This document shows positions 23,953 through 33,241 of a stretch of DNA of 64,000 bases, in pieces. The notes beneath the pieces were generated by a model. It saw only the letters and a list, made by a program, of their open reading frames with translations, ran no database searches and had not been told where the DNA came from. The DNA comes from Paramicrobacterium sp051513965 (GTDB taxonomy: Bacteria > Actinomycetota > Actinomycetes > Actinomycetales > Microbacteriaceae), in assembly GCF_051513965.1 (NCBI RefSeq), contig NZ_CP195847.1, positions 2,976,001 through 3,040,000 of the forward strand, given 5' to 3'. Both the position numbers and the translations under genes were made by a program. How positions within the stretch are numbered: position 1 is the first letter of the stretch; every line of letters begins with the position of its first letter.

Positions 23953-26900
23953 ATGGCGACAATCTGGGTCGGAACCGGCTGGGGACGGATGGATGCGAGT
24001 TCCGCCATTCAGAGCGCAGCACCGGGCGATGTTCTCATCTTTGACCCGGGCCAGCACGACATCGGCAATTTCATACTGTCCAGCCTGACGCTGCAGGGCT
24101 CGGAGGCGGGACCCGTTGTCGTGACGGGAAAGGCACGGGTAGCGGGTCATTGCCGGTTTACCGACCTTGAATTGCGATCCCTGCCGTACAACAACGCAGT
24201 AGCGTTCACTGCGGCGGACGCTTTCGCCACCCTCACACGCTGTACTGTCGTCGGTGATCCCGCCGTGAAGTTTCCTGCGATCTGGCACGAGCACGGCACC
24301 CTCGTTCTCGACCACGTGATCATTCAGAACGATCCTGAATTACATGGGTTGCAGGTCGCAGAAGGCGCACGAGTACATGCGACAGCGTCGCAGCTCGGCC
24401 GGGTCTGGGTAAAGGGCGGGCACGCCGATCTCGTCGATTCGTCGGCAGACCAGCTTGAACTGCTGAGCAGCGCCAGAGTCAACGCATACGGCACGTTGAC
24501 AATCACGCCGCCTCCGGGAAAACGCCTGTTCACCGCAAGCGGGCAGTCTGTCTTCGAGATCGCGCAATTGCGACTCGGAGACGAGTATGCAGAGGCTTAC
24601 GCGAACGACAGCATGATCCGCATCACCGCCGTCGCACAGGGCGGGGACGGATCGTTCACGATCATGACGGAAGACGACGCACGGGTACATGCGCCCGACG
24701 GCCAGGTCACGGTGCGTGACGCAAACGCCCCGGCGAAGCCTGTGCCCGAGCCAGAGAGCACGTCTACGCCGAAGGTCGTACTCTGGCCCCTCGCGCAGGC
24801 GCACGAATTCAAAAGCATGATCATCCCGCAGCTCAGCGTCGGCGACACCGTGCTCCTCGAGGAGGGGGACTACTACCTCAGCGAGTACGAGAACGACTTC
24901 ATGCTGCTGAATGCGAGCCTTGTCGGTCAGGGTCGCTCCGAGCGAACGGTCATCCACGGGACTCTCGGCCCAACTCCCGGGGGTTCTCTCACGGTGCGCA
25001 ATGTGACGATACGTCCCACCGTCACCACTCAAAACGCCGTCAACGTCACAGTGGAAGACGGAGCCGTTGCGCTCCACAACGTCGTCCTCGGTAGGCTTCC
25101 CGAAACGGAGGTGCCCTCGCTCTACGCGAAGGATGCCCGCGTGGAACTTCGCGACTGCACTGTGACCGCGGATCCGGGTGACGCCGAGAACTCTGTCAGG
25201 ATCGCCGGCTCGTCGGCCACTCTCACGGCCACGGAATGCGAGCTGGGATTCTTCGCTGCGACCGATGGGGCGACGGCGACGATCAACGGTTCCACGTCCT
25301 ACTCTCTTGTCGCGGACGGCGGCTCCGCCGTCACCGTCAGCGATAGGCACACGCTCCGGGAGAACACCGGCGGTTTCTACGGACTCACGGTGTACGAAGG
25401 TTCCCGCCTGACGGTGCCGGAGCTCGCCGGGGTAGGTGAGACGACCTGCGCTCTCGTCGACAACGGCTCACTCACGATCGGGATGCTCAGTGGGGGTGCT
25501 CCGAGCTCACTCACGGTCCACCGCGTTGGCAACGCCGATCTGGACCTCGCCGACGTCGCTCATGACCTGTACACCGTGTCAGAGGACGGTGAGCTGACTC
25601 CCGTGCACGAAGTGGAACACGCAACCGCGTCCAGCCACTCCACCACAGGCGACACCACGTCGGATGCCGGCACCGCAGCACCGAACTCGCCAGACGGTGA
25701 CGCACTCGCGGAGCTCAATTCACTCATCGGCCTCGAGAACGTCAAGCAGAAGGTTCAGAGCTTCATCAACACGGCCACACTCAGACGGCGCCGTGCCGAG
25801 CTGGGACTCCCGGCCGACGACGGTTTCACGTTGCACAGCATGTTCCTCGGCAATCCTGGGACGGGAAAGACCTCGGTCGCCCGGCTTGTGGGGAAGGCTC
25901 TGCATCAGGCGGGCGTCATCGCCAGCGAGAAATACGTCGAGGCGAAGCGTGCCGATCTCGTCAGCGAGAACATCGGTGGCACAGCGCAGAAAACCCGGGC
26001 TGTGCTGGAGAGCGCCCTCGGCGGCGTGCTTTTCATCGATGAGGCCTACTCGCTCGCTGCGCAGGACTCGGCTGGTTTCGCCGAAGAGGCGGTCACCGAA
26101 ATCATCGCGTTCATGGAGGATCACCGCGACGATCTCATGGTGATCTTCGCCGGCTACACCGACAAGATGCATGAGCTGCTCAGCGTCAACGAGGGTATGC
26201 GTTCCCGCATCAAGCATCGTTTCGACTTCGAGGACTACACCGCGGACGAGATCGCCCAGATCGGTTTGCGCGAGCTGAGACGTGCGCAGTATACGGTCAA
26301 CGAAGAGCTGTACACGCGCATTGTCGCCACCGCGTACACACAAGGCGCGAGCGGTGCCAACGGCCGTTGGATCCGCAATTTCAATCAGGATCTTCGCTCG
26401 AAGCTTGACGAACGGGTCATCGCGATCCCGGATCCGACGCGGGAAGACCTCACCACGATTCTCGACTCAGATCTGCACGCTCTCGCCGGCGGCGATCCAG
26501 CCGATCGCGCCGCGAAGGTGGAGGAGCTGCTGGCGGAGCTCGATGCCATGATCGGCCTCGAACCCGTGAAACGTTGGGTGCGGTCCGTCGTGAATCAGGT
26601 GAAGGTCGCGCAGCGCATGCTTGAGCACGACGGCTCGGCGAAGCGCCCCACTTACCACATGGCCTTCCTGGGCAATCCCGGGACCGGCAAGACAACCGTC
26701 GCCCGGATCGTCGCAGGTCTCTTCCATGCGCTCGGAATCTTGGATTCCCCGACGGTCAAGCAGACGAAGCCGACGTCACTCGTCGGCCAATACATCGGCC
26801 ACACTGAGAAGAACACCCACCTCGCTTTCGACGAGGCGATGGGCGGTGTGATGTTCATCGACGAGGCTCACCAGCTGAACTCCACCAATGGGCGCAACGA

Positions 26901-27318
26901 TTTCGGCGTGAAGGTTATTCAGGCCATGATCCCGCGGCTTGAGGACGACCGTCACCGGTTCGTAGCGATCTTCGCCGGGTACACGGACCCGATGCGGCAG
27001 CTCTATGAGGCGGACCCGGGGCTGAAATCGCGAATCCCGTTCGAGATCGAGTTTCCCGATTACACGACAGCCGAGGTCGTCGAGATCGCCGCCCGTGCAC
27101 TGTCACAGCAGTGGGTGTTCGATAGGAGCCTCTTCGATGAGATTGCGACGGCGGCCTACGATGCTCTTCCGGAGCAGGACCGCAGCAATGGTCGCTGGGC
27201 ACGGAACTTCACCGAGCGGATCATCAGTGCGCATACCGACTACCTCGCGGAGAACGACATCCACGGAGAGGCTATGAAGCAGATCCCGGACGAGGTGCTG
27301 CGCACCGTCACCCGCTAG
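23953..27318 (+). CDS. Tandem beta-helix and tandem CbbX-type AAA+ fusion protein
   Basis: A 1121-residue protein without signal peptide or membrane span. Residues ~1-255 and ~275-540 look like two right-handed beta-helix (pectate-lyase-like) modules, each opening with an A...GD..L.....G/Y pattern (AAPGDVLIFDPGQHD; SVGDTVLLEEGDYYL). After a Ser/Thr-rich linker come two CbbX/SpoVK-like AAA+ modules: Walker A GNPGTGKTS near 633 and GNPGTGKTT near 907, Walker B VLFIDEAYS near 692 and VMFIDEAHQ near 966, with IFAGYTDKM and IFAGYTDPM after them. CbbX-type ATPases remodel protein assemblies; the beta-helix part may bind a polymer or partner. No partner gene is adjacent. Confidence 0.88.
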   Translation: MATIWVGTGWGRMDASSAIQSAAPGDVLIFDPGQHDIGNFILSSLTLQGSEAGPVVVTGKARVAGHCRFTDLELRSLPYNNAVAFTAADAFATLTRCTVVGDPAVKFPAIWHEHGTLVLDHVIIQNDPELHGLQVAEGARVHATASQLGRVWVKGGHADLVDSSADQLELLSSARVNAYGTLTITPPPGKRLFTASGQSVFEIAQLRLGDEYAEAYANDSMIRITAVAQGGDGSFTIMTEDDARVHAPDGQVTVRDANAPAKPVPEPESTSTPKVVLWPLAQAHEFKSMIIPQLSVGDTVLLEEGDYYLSEYENDFMLLNASLVGQGRSERTVIHGTLGPTPGGSLTVRNVTIRPTVTTQNAVNVTVEDGAVALHNVVLGRLPETEVPSLYAKDARVELRDCTVTADPGDAENSVRIAGSSATLTATECELGFFAATDGATATINGSTSYSLVADGGSAVTVSDRHTLRENTGGFYGLTVYEGSRLTVPELAGVGETTCALVDNGSLTIGMLSGGAPSSLTVHRVGNADLDLADVAHDLYTVSEDGELTPVHEVEHATASSHSTTGDTTSDAGTAAPNSPDGDALAELNSLIGLENVKQKVQSFINTATLRRRRAELGLPADDGFTLHSMFLGNPGTGKTSVARLVGKALHQAGVIASEKYVEAKRADLVSENIGGTAQKTRAVLESALGGVLFIDEAYSLAAQDSAGFAEEAVTEIIAFMEDHRDDLMVIFAGYTDKMHELLSVNEGMRSRIKHRFDFEDYTADEIAQIGLRELRRAQYTVNEELYTRIVATAYTQGASGANGRWIRNFNQDLRSKLDERVIAIPDPTREDLTTILDSDLHALAGGDPADRAAKVEELLAELDAMIGLEPVKRWVRSVVNQVKVAQRMLEHDGSAKRPTYHMAFLGNPGTGKTTVARIVAGLFHALGILDSPTVKQTKPTSLVGQYIGHTEKNTHLAFDEAMGGVMFIDEAHQLNSTNGRNDFGVKVIQAMIPRLEDDRHRFVAIFAGYTDPMRQLYEADPGLKSRIPFEIEFPDYTTAEVVEIAARALSQQWVFDRSLFDEIATAAYDALPEQDRSNGRWARNFTERIISAHTDYLAENDIHGEAMKQIPDEVLRTVTR

Positions 27319-28202
27319 ACTGCCTCCGCCGCATCCAGCGCGTCGAGCACCCGACGGCGCAGAGCGTTTGAGCGCTCCGCAAACCCGCGTTGCTGCCGCA
27401 CGTACTCCGCTTTGCCCTCCGGAGTCTCGATCGCAACCGGTTCAGCACCCCAGCCGCTCACGTCATACGGCGATGCAGCCATGTCGAGCCACCGGATGTC
27501 ACGCGCCAGCTCGAACGCATCGAGCAGCACCTCGCCCGGAACCAGCGGCCCCAACTTGATCGCCCACTTGTAGACATCCATTCCGGCATGCAGGCACCCC
27601 GGCTGCTCAAGCTCCGGCTGCGATTCGCGCGTCGGCTGCAGCCGATTGAGCGGCGCCGCCTTCGGGGTAAAGAAGCGGAACGCGTCGTAGTGACTGCACT
27701 GAACGCTGTGCGTGTCGACGACAGCATCCGTCCCCTCCTGCCCCAGTCGAAGCGGAACAGGATGCCGGTGCTCACCCTGCCGGTACACCATCGCCCACTC
27801 GTGCAGACCGAAGCAGCTGAACTGTCCTGGCCGTGCGGCGGTGCGCTCGAGAATCCGCCGAATCACGTCGACACCTGCCCGTTTGACGCGCAGATACTCC
27901 GCAGCATCCACGCGCACCGACTCGGGAGAGCTGCCGGTGACGTACCACTTCCATGACGAGCGGGGCGCTCCCCCGGCATCCTCGAGTTCGACCCCGGCGC
28001 CCGGGTGCCACCGCCGCAGAATGCTCGGCTTGTACGAGTAGTAGGTGAACAGAAAATCGTCGATGGGATGCCGCTCGCCGCTCTTCCGGCGAGCGCGCCA
28101 ACCCGCGGTGAAAGCATCAGCCCGGCGCTCGTGCCCCGCTTCGCGCGCACGCCACTCGTCCCGAGTCAGAACTCGGGTGATCAGGGCGCTGTCGACGGTC
28201 AC
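27315..28202 (-). CDS. Protein of the actinobacterial 3-methyladenine glycosylase-annotated family
   Basis: A 295-residue protein, GTG start, that I recognise as a family widely annotated as 3-methyladenine DNA glycosylase in actinobacteria (FLFTYYSYKPSILRRWHPG, GCLHAGMDVYKWAIKLGP, and YVRQQRGFAERSNALR near the end). No helix-hairpin-helix Gly/Pro-Asp motif of known glycosylases is visible, so the function is unproven. Its stop overlaps the stop of the AAA gene by four bases in convergent orientation. Confidence 0.7.
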   Translation of the reverse strand: MTVDSALITRVLTRDEWRAREAGHERRADAFTAGWRARRKSGERHPIDDFLFTYYSYKPSILRRWHPGAGVELEDAGGAPRSSWKWYVTGSSPESVRVDAAEYLRVKRAGVDVIRRILERTAARPGQFSCFGLHEWAMVYRQGEHRHPVPLRLGQEGTDAVVDTHSVQCSHYDAFRFFTPKAAPLNRLQPTRESQPELEQPGCLHAGMDVYKWAIKLGPLVPGEVLLDAFELARDIRWLDMAASPYDVSGWGAEPVAIETPEGKAEYVRQQRGFAERSNALRRRVLDALDAAEAV

Positions 28203-28330
28203 GCATCAAGGCTAACCGGCGCAGTCTGACACATGCAGTGAGCTCGCGGCACGCTCGGTCGGCATGGGCACAGCGCGGTGATAGTAACCCGGGCGTAGCA
28301 TGGCGGCACAACCCCACACGTGGAGGTGAG

Positions 28331-29860
28331 ATGGGAAAGAAATCTCGGGCGCTGAAGGCGGTGGTCGGAGCGGGAGCAGGTGCCATCGCCGCGCTCGCCT
28401 CGTACGATCTCGCGCAGCGCAAGCACTCGATTCTGCGCAACTACCCGGTGATCGGGCACATGCGCTATCTGCTCGAAGAGCTTCGCCCCGAACTGCAGCA
28501 GTACTTCATCGAGCGCAACTGGGACGGCAGGCCGTATGACCGTGACACGCGCTCCGTCATCTACGAGCGTGCGAAGGGCATCCACGGTGAGCAGGCTTTC
28601 GGCACCGAGCGCGACGTCAATGCCGACGGCTACGAGTGGCTCACGCAGTCCGCCGCGCCCGTGCCCCTGCCCGACGAGCCGCCGCGCATCACTCTCGGCG
28701 GCCCCGACTGCTCGCAGCCGTACTCCCTATCGCTGCTGAACGTCTCTGCCATGAGCTTCGGTGCGCTCTCGGCCAACGCCGTGCGCGCCATGAATCGCGG
28801 CGCTCGCGACGGCGGCTTCGCCCAGGTCACGGGCGAGGGCGGTATCTCTCCGTATCACCTCGAGAACGGCGGCGACCTCATCTGGGAGATCGGAACGGGC
28901 TACTTCGGCACCCGCACGAAGGAGGGCGGCTTCGACCCGGACCAGTTCGCCGAGAAGTCGCAGGACGACCGCGTCAAAGCGGTGTCGCTCAAGCTCAGTC
29001 AGGGTGCGAAGCCCGGCATCGGCGGTGTGCTCCCTGCGGCGAAGGTGTCGCAGGAGATCGCGGACGCACGTGGAGTCCCCGTCGGTGAGAAGTGCGTCAG
29101 TCCGGCTCGGCACCAGGTGTTCAGCACTCCGACTGAACTCATCGAGTTCGTCGCGCGGATGCGCGAGCTCTCAGGCGGCAAGCCCGTCGGGTTCAAGATG
29201 TGCGTCGGCTCGCGCGTCGAGGTGCTCGCGATCTGCAAGGCGATGATCGAGGTCGGAACGGCGCCCGATTTCATCGTGGTCGACGGCTCTGAGGGCGGCA
29301 CGGGTGCGGCGCCGCTCGAGTTCGAAGACCATGTCGGGATGCCGCTGACGCAGGGCCTCATGATCATGCACAACGCTCTCGTCGGCACCGGTCTTCGCGA
29401 CCGCATCCGTGTCGGAGCAAGCGGCAAGATCGCGGCCGGAAACGACATTGTCAAGCGCCTCATCCAGGGCGCCGACTACACGAACGCGGCTCGCGCGATG
29501 ATGATGGCGGTCGGATGCATTCAAGCGCAGCGCTGCCACACCGACCGCTGTCCCGTGGGTGTCGCAACCCAGAATCCGCGACGTGCACGAGCACTCGACG
29601 TCGACTCGAAGAGCACACGCGTCACCAATTATCAGAGGGCGACCGTCGACGAGGCTGTGCGCCTCATGGCGTCGATGGGCGTCTCGCACCCCTCGCAGCT
29701 GACACCGCGGATGCTGCGACGCAACGTGGACGTGCACGAGAGCCAGTCCTATGCGGAGCTCTACGAATGGCTGCGGCCGAGCGAGCTGCTGAACGCCGCG
29801 CCTGAGAGGTGGCGCGCGGACTGGGAACGTGCAAGCGCGGACGTCTTCCCGCTGCCCTGA
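28331..29860 (+). CDS. FMN-binding glutamate synthase family protein
   Basis: A 509-residue protein with one N-terminal membrane-like segment (about residues 10-25) followed by a glutamate-synthase alpha-like FMN barrel. MSFGALSANAVRAMNRGA, DGSEGGTGAAPLEF and VGASGKIAAGNDI line the FMN site. CHTDRCPVGVATQ carries the 3Fe-4S cysteines. It lacks the glutaminase domain and no small subunit lies nearby, so it belongs to the stand-alone group with unknown donor and acceptor. GGAGGTGAG precedes the ATG at 28331. Confidence 0.88.
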   Translation: MGKKSRALKAVVGAGAGAIAALASYDLAQRKHSILRNYPVIGHMRYLLEELRPELQQYFIERNWDGRPYDRDTRSVIYERAKGIHGEQAFGTERDVNADGYEWLTQSAAPVPLPDEPPRITLGGPDCSQPYSLSLLNVSAMSFGALSANAVRAMNRGARDGGFAQVTGEGGISPYHLENGGDLIWEIGTGYFGTRTKEGGFDPDQFAEKSQDDRVKAVSLKLSQGAKPGIGGVLPAAKVSQEIADARGVPVGEKCVSPARHQVFSTPTELIEFVARMRELSGGKPVGFKMCVGSRVEVLAICKAMIEVGTAPDFIVVDGSEGGTGAAPLEFEDHVGMPLTQGLMIMHNALVGTGLRDRIRVGASGKIAAGNDIVKRLIQGADYTNAARAMMMAVGCIQAQRCHTDRCPVGVATQNPRRARALDVDSKSTRVTNYQRATVDEAVRLMASMGVSHPSQLTPRMLRRNVDVHESQSYAELYEWLRPSELLNAAPERWRADWERASADVFPLP

Positions 29861-29945
29861 CGACGGCCACTCTCATGCGCACGCTCACGGCGAACGTGCG
29901 GGGCGCCCTCTGTTGTCCTCCAGCGGAGCAGACCACAATAGAAGC

Positions 29946-30218
29946 ATGGTGCGCAAGATCGTCGTGGTGACCGGAGTCGTTCAAGGTGTGGGGTTCCGCT
30001 TCTCCGCACAGCGTGAGGCGGCGAAGCTCGGCGTGACCGGGTGGGTGCGCAATCGTCCTGACGGATCGGTCGAGACCGCCGTACAGGGTGCCGAGGAGCC
30101 CGTCACCGAGATGCTGCGCTGGCTGCGCACAGGTCCGAACTCGGCGAATGTCCGCAGCTTCGAAGTCACCGACGTCGTTCCGGTCGACGGCGAGAGCGAT
30201 TTCTCGATCGAGGGCTGA
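29946..30218 (+). CDS. acyP: Acylphosphatase
   Basis: A 90-residue enzyme that hydrolyses carboxyl-phosphate bonds of acyl phosphates. VQGVGFRFSAQREA holds the catalytic arginine and GWVRNRPDGSVE holds the catalytic asparagine. Length is normal. It lies 85 bases after the glutamate-synthase-like gene, with a possible own promoter between. Confidence 0.92.
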   Translation: MVRKIVVVTGVVQGVGFRFSAQREAAKLGVTGWVRNRPDGSVETAVQGAEEPVTEMLRWLRTGPNSANVRSFEVTDVVPVDGESDFSIEG

Positions 30219-30303
30219 CATTCCGGCCACTGACATGCGGTATGCCTTGCAATAGCGATATATTGTCTGAACATAGTCTCGGCATATCAACGGAGGTGGC
30301 CGC

Positions 30304-31068
30304 GTGGCGCAGCTGGAAGAGAAGACACTCCCCCTGAGCGTCTTCGTCGATCTCGACCGCAATGGCCCCGTCCCCCTCTACTACCAGATCGCTCAGCGGC
30401 TCGAAGCCGCGATTCGCGACGACGTGCTTCCCGCGGGGTCGCGACTCGAGAACGAGGTTGCTCTCGCACAGAGGCTTGGGCTCTCGCGTCCCACGATCCG
30501 TCGCGCCATTCAGGAGCTCGTCGACAAAGGCCTTCTTGTGCGGCGCCGCGGCATCGGCACTCAGGTCGTGCACGGCCGCGTCACGCGCAATGTTGAGCTG
30601 ACCAGTCTTTATGATGACCTCGAGCGATCGAATCAGTCGCCGAAGACGATCGTGCTCTCGAGTGAGAGGGGAACAGCGGATGCCGAGACGGCCGAGCTCC
30701 TCGGCGTCGAGACGGGCAGTCCTGTGCTGCACCTCGTCCGCCTCCGCTCTGCCGACGGGGTGCCTCTCGCAATTCTCGACAACGTGCTGCCGCAGGACTT
30801 CCTCGACCTCAGCATCGACGACCTCTCGCGATACGGCCTCTACCAGATGCTCCGCACGCGTGGCGTGACGATGCGAGTCGCGAAGCAGCGCATCGGCGCG
30901 CGCTCTGCGAATCAGCGCGAGGCGGAGCTTCTCGACATCTCGAAGGGCGGCCCCGTGCTCACGATGTCGCGTACCGCGTTCGACAACTCCGGCAAGGCGA
31001 TCGAGCTGGGGCGCCACCTGTACCGCCCCGATCTCTACTCTTTTGAGATCACGCTCGTCGACCGCTGA
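30304..31068 (+). CDS. GntR-family regulator with UTRA domain
   Basis: A 254-residue regulator. Winged helix-turn-helix at about residues 22-85 (PLYYQIAQRLEAAIRDDVLP, LSRPTIRRAIQELVDKGLL), then a UTRA effector domain at about 100-250. GTG start with GGAGG nine bases upstream. The upstream stretch 30260-30280 has CAATA-GCGATA-TATTG, a possible self-operator. It lies 174 bases before the ornithine cyclodeaminase gene, the likely target. Confidence 0.88.
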   Translation: MAQLEEKTLPLSVFVDLDRNGPVPLYYQIAQRLEAAIRDDVLPAGSRLENEVALAQRLGLSRPTIRRAIQELVDKGLLVRRRGIGTQVVHGRVTRNVELTSLYDDLERSNQSPKTIVLSSERGTADAETAELLGVETGSPVLHLVRLRSADGVPLAILDNVLPQDFLDLSIDDLSRYGLYQMLRTRGVTMRVAKQRIGARSANQREAELLDISKGGPVLTMSRTAFDNSGKAIELGRHLYRPDLYSFEITLVDR

Positions 31069-31084
31069 TCGGCGTGCAACGAAC

Positions 31085-31126
31085 CGCCTGTACAGAACAC
31101 ACACTGACAGTACGCAATTTGTACAG
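31085..31126. promoter_or_regulatory. Possible operators upstream of ornithine cyclodeaminase gene
   Basis: CTGTACAG (31088-31095, perfect palindrome) and TTGTACAG some 25 bases downstream lie about 115-150 bases before the cyclodeaminase start, with ACTGACAGTACGC between them. The repeated TGTACAG core suggests two binding sites for the GntR or Lrp regulator encoded nearby. The assignment is by position only. Confidence 0.35.
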
Positions 31127-31242
31127 CATCCTGCCTCAAATGTTCACAGTCTTCTCTTGTCGCTGAGCATCTGCTGCGCCTAACGTGGAGGTGCAGGCAG
31201 TAACAGAGGCGTCCGCGAGGCGCCGCAGAAGGAGTGCGTGGA

Positions 31243-32280
31243 ATGGTGCGTTTCGTCGGTGTTCAGAACGCGATCACCTGGGTGCGGTCGACGGGGCTCG
31301 AGACGATCCTCGGTGAGCTGAACGACTATGTCACCGAGGACTTCCGTCGGTGGGAGTCCTTCGACAAGTCCGCTCGTGTGGCCAGCCACTCCCCGATCGG
31401 TGTCATCGAGCTCATGCCGACGAGCGATGGTCACCTCTACGCCTTCAAATACGTCAACGGACACCCGTCGAACCCCAAGCGCGGTCTGCAGACGGTCACG
31501 GCGTTCGGCGTGCTCTCCGACGTCGCAAGCGGCTACCCGCTGCTCGTTGCCGAGATGACGCTGCTCACCGCGCTCCGCACGGCGGCGACCTCGGCGATGG
31601 CTGCACAGCATCTCGCCCGTCGCGATTCCACGACCATGGCGATGATCGGCGCGGGCACTCAGTCGGAGTTCCAAGCGATTGCGATTCGTGAGGCCCTCGG
31701 CATCCGTTCGCTTCGCGTCTTCGACACGGACCCCGCTGCCTCCGCCAAACTTGCGCGCAACCTCACTCCGCTCGGCTTCGACGTGCACATCGTCGAGAGC
31801 GGCCACGACGCCGTCGAGGGCGCTGACATCATCACGACCTGCACCGCCGACAAGGCGAACGCGACCGTGCTCACCGACGACATGGTGCGGCCGGGAGTTC
31901 ACGTGAACGCAATCGGTGGCGACTGCCCCGGCAAGACAGAGTTGGATGCCGCGATCCTGCGACGCGCCGATGTTTTCGTCGAGTTCCCCGAGCAAACCCG
32001 CATCGAGGGCGAGATCCAGCAGGTTGAGGCGGACTTCCCCGTCACCGAGCTGTGGCGTGTGGTGACCGGTCAGACCGACGGGCGCTCCTCCGATGAGCAG
32101 ATCACCGTGTTCGACTCGGTCGGCTTCGCGATCGAGGACTTCTCTGTGCTGCGCTACCTGCACGACAAGACGAATACGTCCGCCTTCTCCATCGACATCG
32201 ATCTCGTCGCCGACCCCGACGACCCGAAGGATCTCTTCGGTTTCACGCAGGGCTCTGACGCCCCCGTTCCGGCACTCTAG
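31243..32280 (+). CDS. Ornithine cyclodeaminase family protein
   Basis: A 345-residue protein of the OCD/mu-crystallin family. LRTAATSAMAAQHLARRDS, the Rossmann motif MIGAGTQSEFQ and NAIGGDCPGKTEL are the standard blocks. The usual reaction is L-ornithine to L-proline plus ammonia, though relatives reduce imines or act on related amino acids. It lies four bases before ctlX and downstream of a GntR gene. An AGAAGGAG ribosome-binding site lies upstream. Confidence 0.87.
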   Translation: MVRFVGVQNAITWVRSTGLETILGELNDYVTEDFRRWESFDKSARVASHSPIGVIELMPTSDGHLYAFKYVNGHPSNPKRGLQTVTAFGVLSDVASGYPLLVAEMTLLTALRTAATSAMAAQHLARRDSTTMAMIGAGTQSEFQAIAIREALGIRSLRVFDTDPAASAKLARNLTPLGFDVHIVESGHDAVEGADIITTCTADKANATVLTDDMVRPGVHVNAIGGDCPGKTELDAAILRRADVFVEFPEQTRIEGEIQQVEADFPVTELWRVVTGQTDGRSSDEQITVFDSVGFAIEDFSVLRYLHDKTNTSAFSIDIDLVADPDDPKDLFGFTQGSDAPVPAL

Positions 32281-32284
32281 AACC

Positions 32285-33241
32285 ATGCGCATGTCCATTC
32301 AGGCACCGTCGGCGGTGGTGCTGATTCGACCGAGCCGGTTCACGCCGAACCCCGCAACGGCAACGGACAACACCTTCCAGAAACCTGCACCGACCGCAGA
32401 CGCTGAGGCGATCGCGCGTGCCGCGTGGAAGGAGGTCACCGAGGTGGCTTCCGCCCTCGAAAGGCACGGGGTCCGTGTGCACCTCTTCGACGACGAGCGG
32501 GAGGACCGAGCCGACGCGGTGTTTCCGAACAACTGGTTCTCGACGCACTCGGGCGGGCACGTCGCCGTGTATCCGATGCAGTCGCCGAGTCGGCGGGGCG
32601 AGCGCCGCGAAGATATCCTCGAGATGCTCAAGCGCGAATACCGTGTGCAGGACGTCATCGACTATTCGGGCCTCGAGTACGACGACGTGTTTCTCGAGGG
32701 AACCGGCGCAATGGTGCTCGACCACCTGAGTCGCATCGCCTACACGGTGCGATCGAACCGGGCTGACCCGATCGCCCTTGAACGGTTCTGCACCAACTTC
32801 GGATATGAGCCCATGGTGTTCGACGCCGTCGACGAAGCTGGCTACCCGATCTACCACTCAAACGTGCTGATGTGCGTGGCCACCGATTTCGCGATGATCG
32901 GACTGGGCTTCATTGCGGATGCCGCGAGGCGCGACCAGCTTCTCGAACGCCTCACGGCGCACGGTCGGGACGTCATCGAGCTGAGCCGGTCGCAGATCCG
33001 CGAGTTCGCCGGAAACGCCATCGAACTGCAGGGCCGCGATGGGCGCATCCTCGCGATGTCAGCTCGGGCGGCGGCATCGCTCACCGATGAGCAGCGCGCC
33101 GTGATCGAGAAGAGCTGTCAGATCGTACCGCTCGGTGTTCCCACGATCGAGCTCGCCGGCGGTTCGGTGCGCTGCATGCTCGCCGGCATCCATCTCGACC
33201 CGCGGACGCCGATCAGCACCATCAACGGAGTGCGGAGCTGA
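32285..33241 (+). CDS. ctlX: Arginine-deiminase-fold hydrolase, CtlX-like
   Basis: A 318-residue guanidine-modifying-fold enzyme of the group named citrulline utilisation hydrolase CtlX. Conserved blocks are VFPNNWFSTH, FLEGTGAMVLDH, YHSNVLMCV and the nucleophile cysteine in GGSVRCMLAGIHL. With ornithine cyclodeaminase directly upstream, a route from citrulline or arginine through ornithine to proline is plausible. The substrate is inferred from family naming. Its stop overlaps the Lrp gene stop by 20 bases. Confidence 0.85.
   Translation: MRMSIQAPSAVVLIRPSRFTPNPATATDNTFQKPAPTADAEAIARAAWKEVTEVASALERHGVRVHLFDDEREDRADAVFPNNWFSTHSGGHVAVYPMQSPSRRGERREDILEMLKREYRVQDVIDYSGLEYDDVFLEGTGAMVLDHLSRIAYTVRSNRADPIALERFCTNFGYEPMVFDAVDEAGYPIYHSNVLMCVATDFAMIGLGFIADAARRDQLLERLTAHGRDVIELSRSQIREFAGNAIELQGRDGRILAMSARAAASLTDEQRAVIEKSCQIVPLGVPTIELAGGSVRCMLAGIHLDPRTPISTINGVRS

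Noticed and set aside
28203..28330. Gap upstream of the glutamate-synthase-like gene checked for a small RNA or tRNA.
   Set aside because: I found no cloverleaf, terminator or conserved RNA pattern by eye; it looks like an ordinary divergent promoter region.
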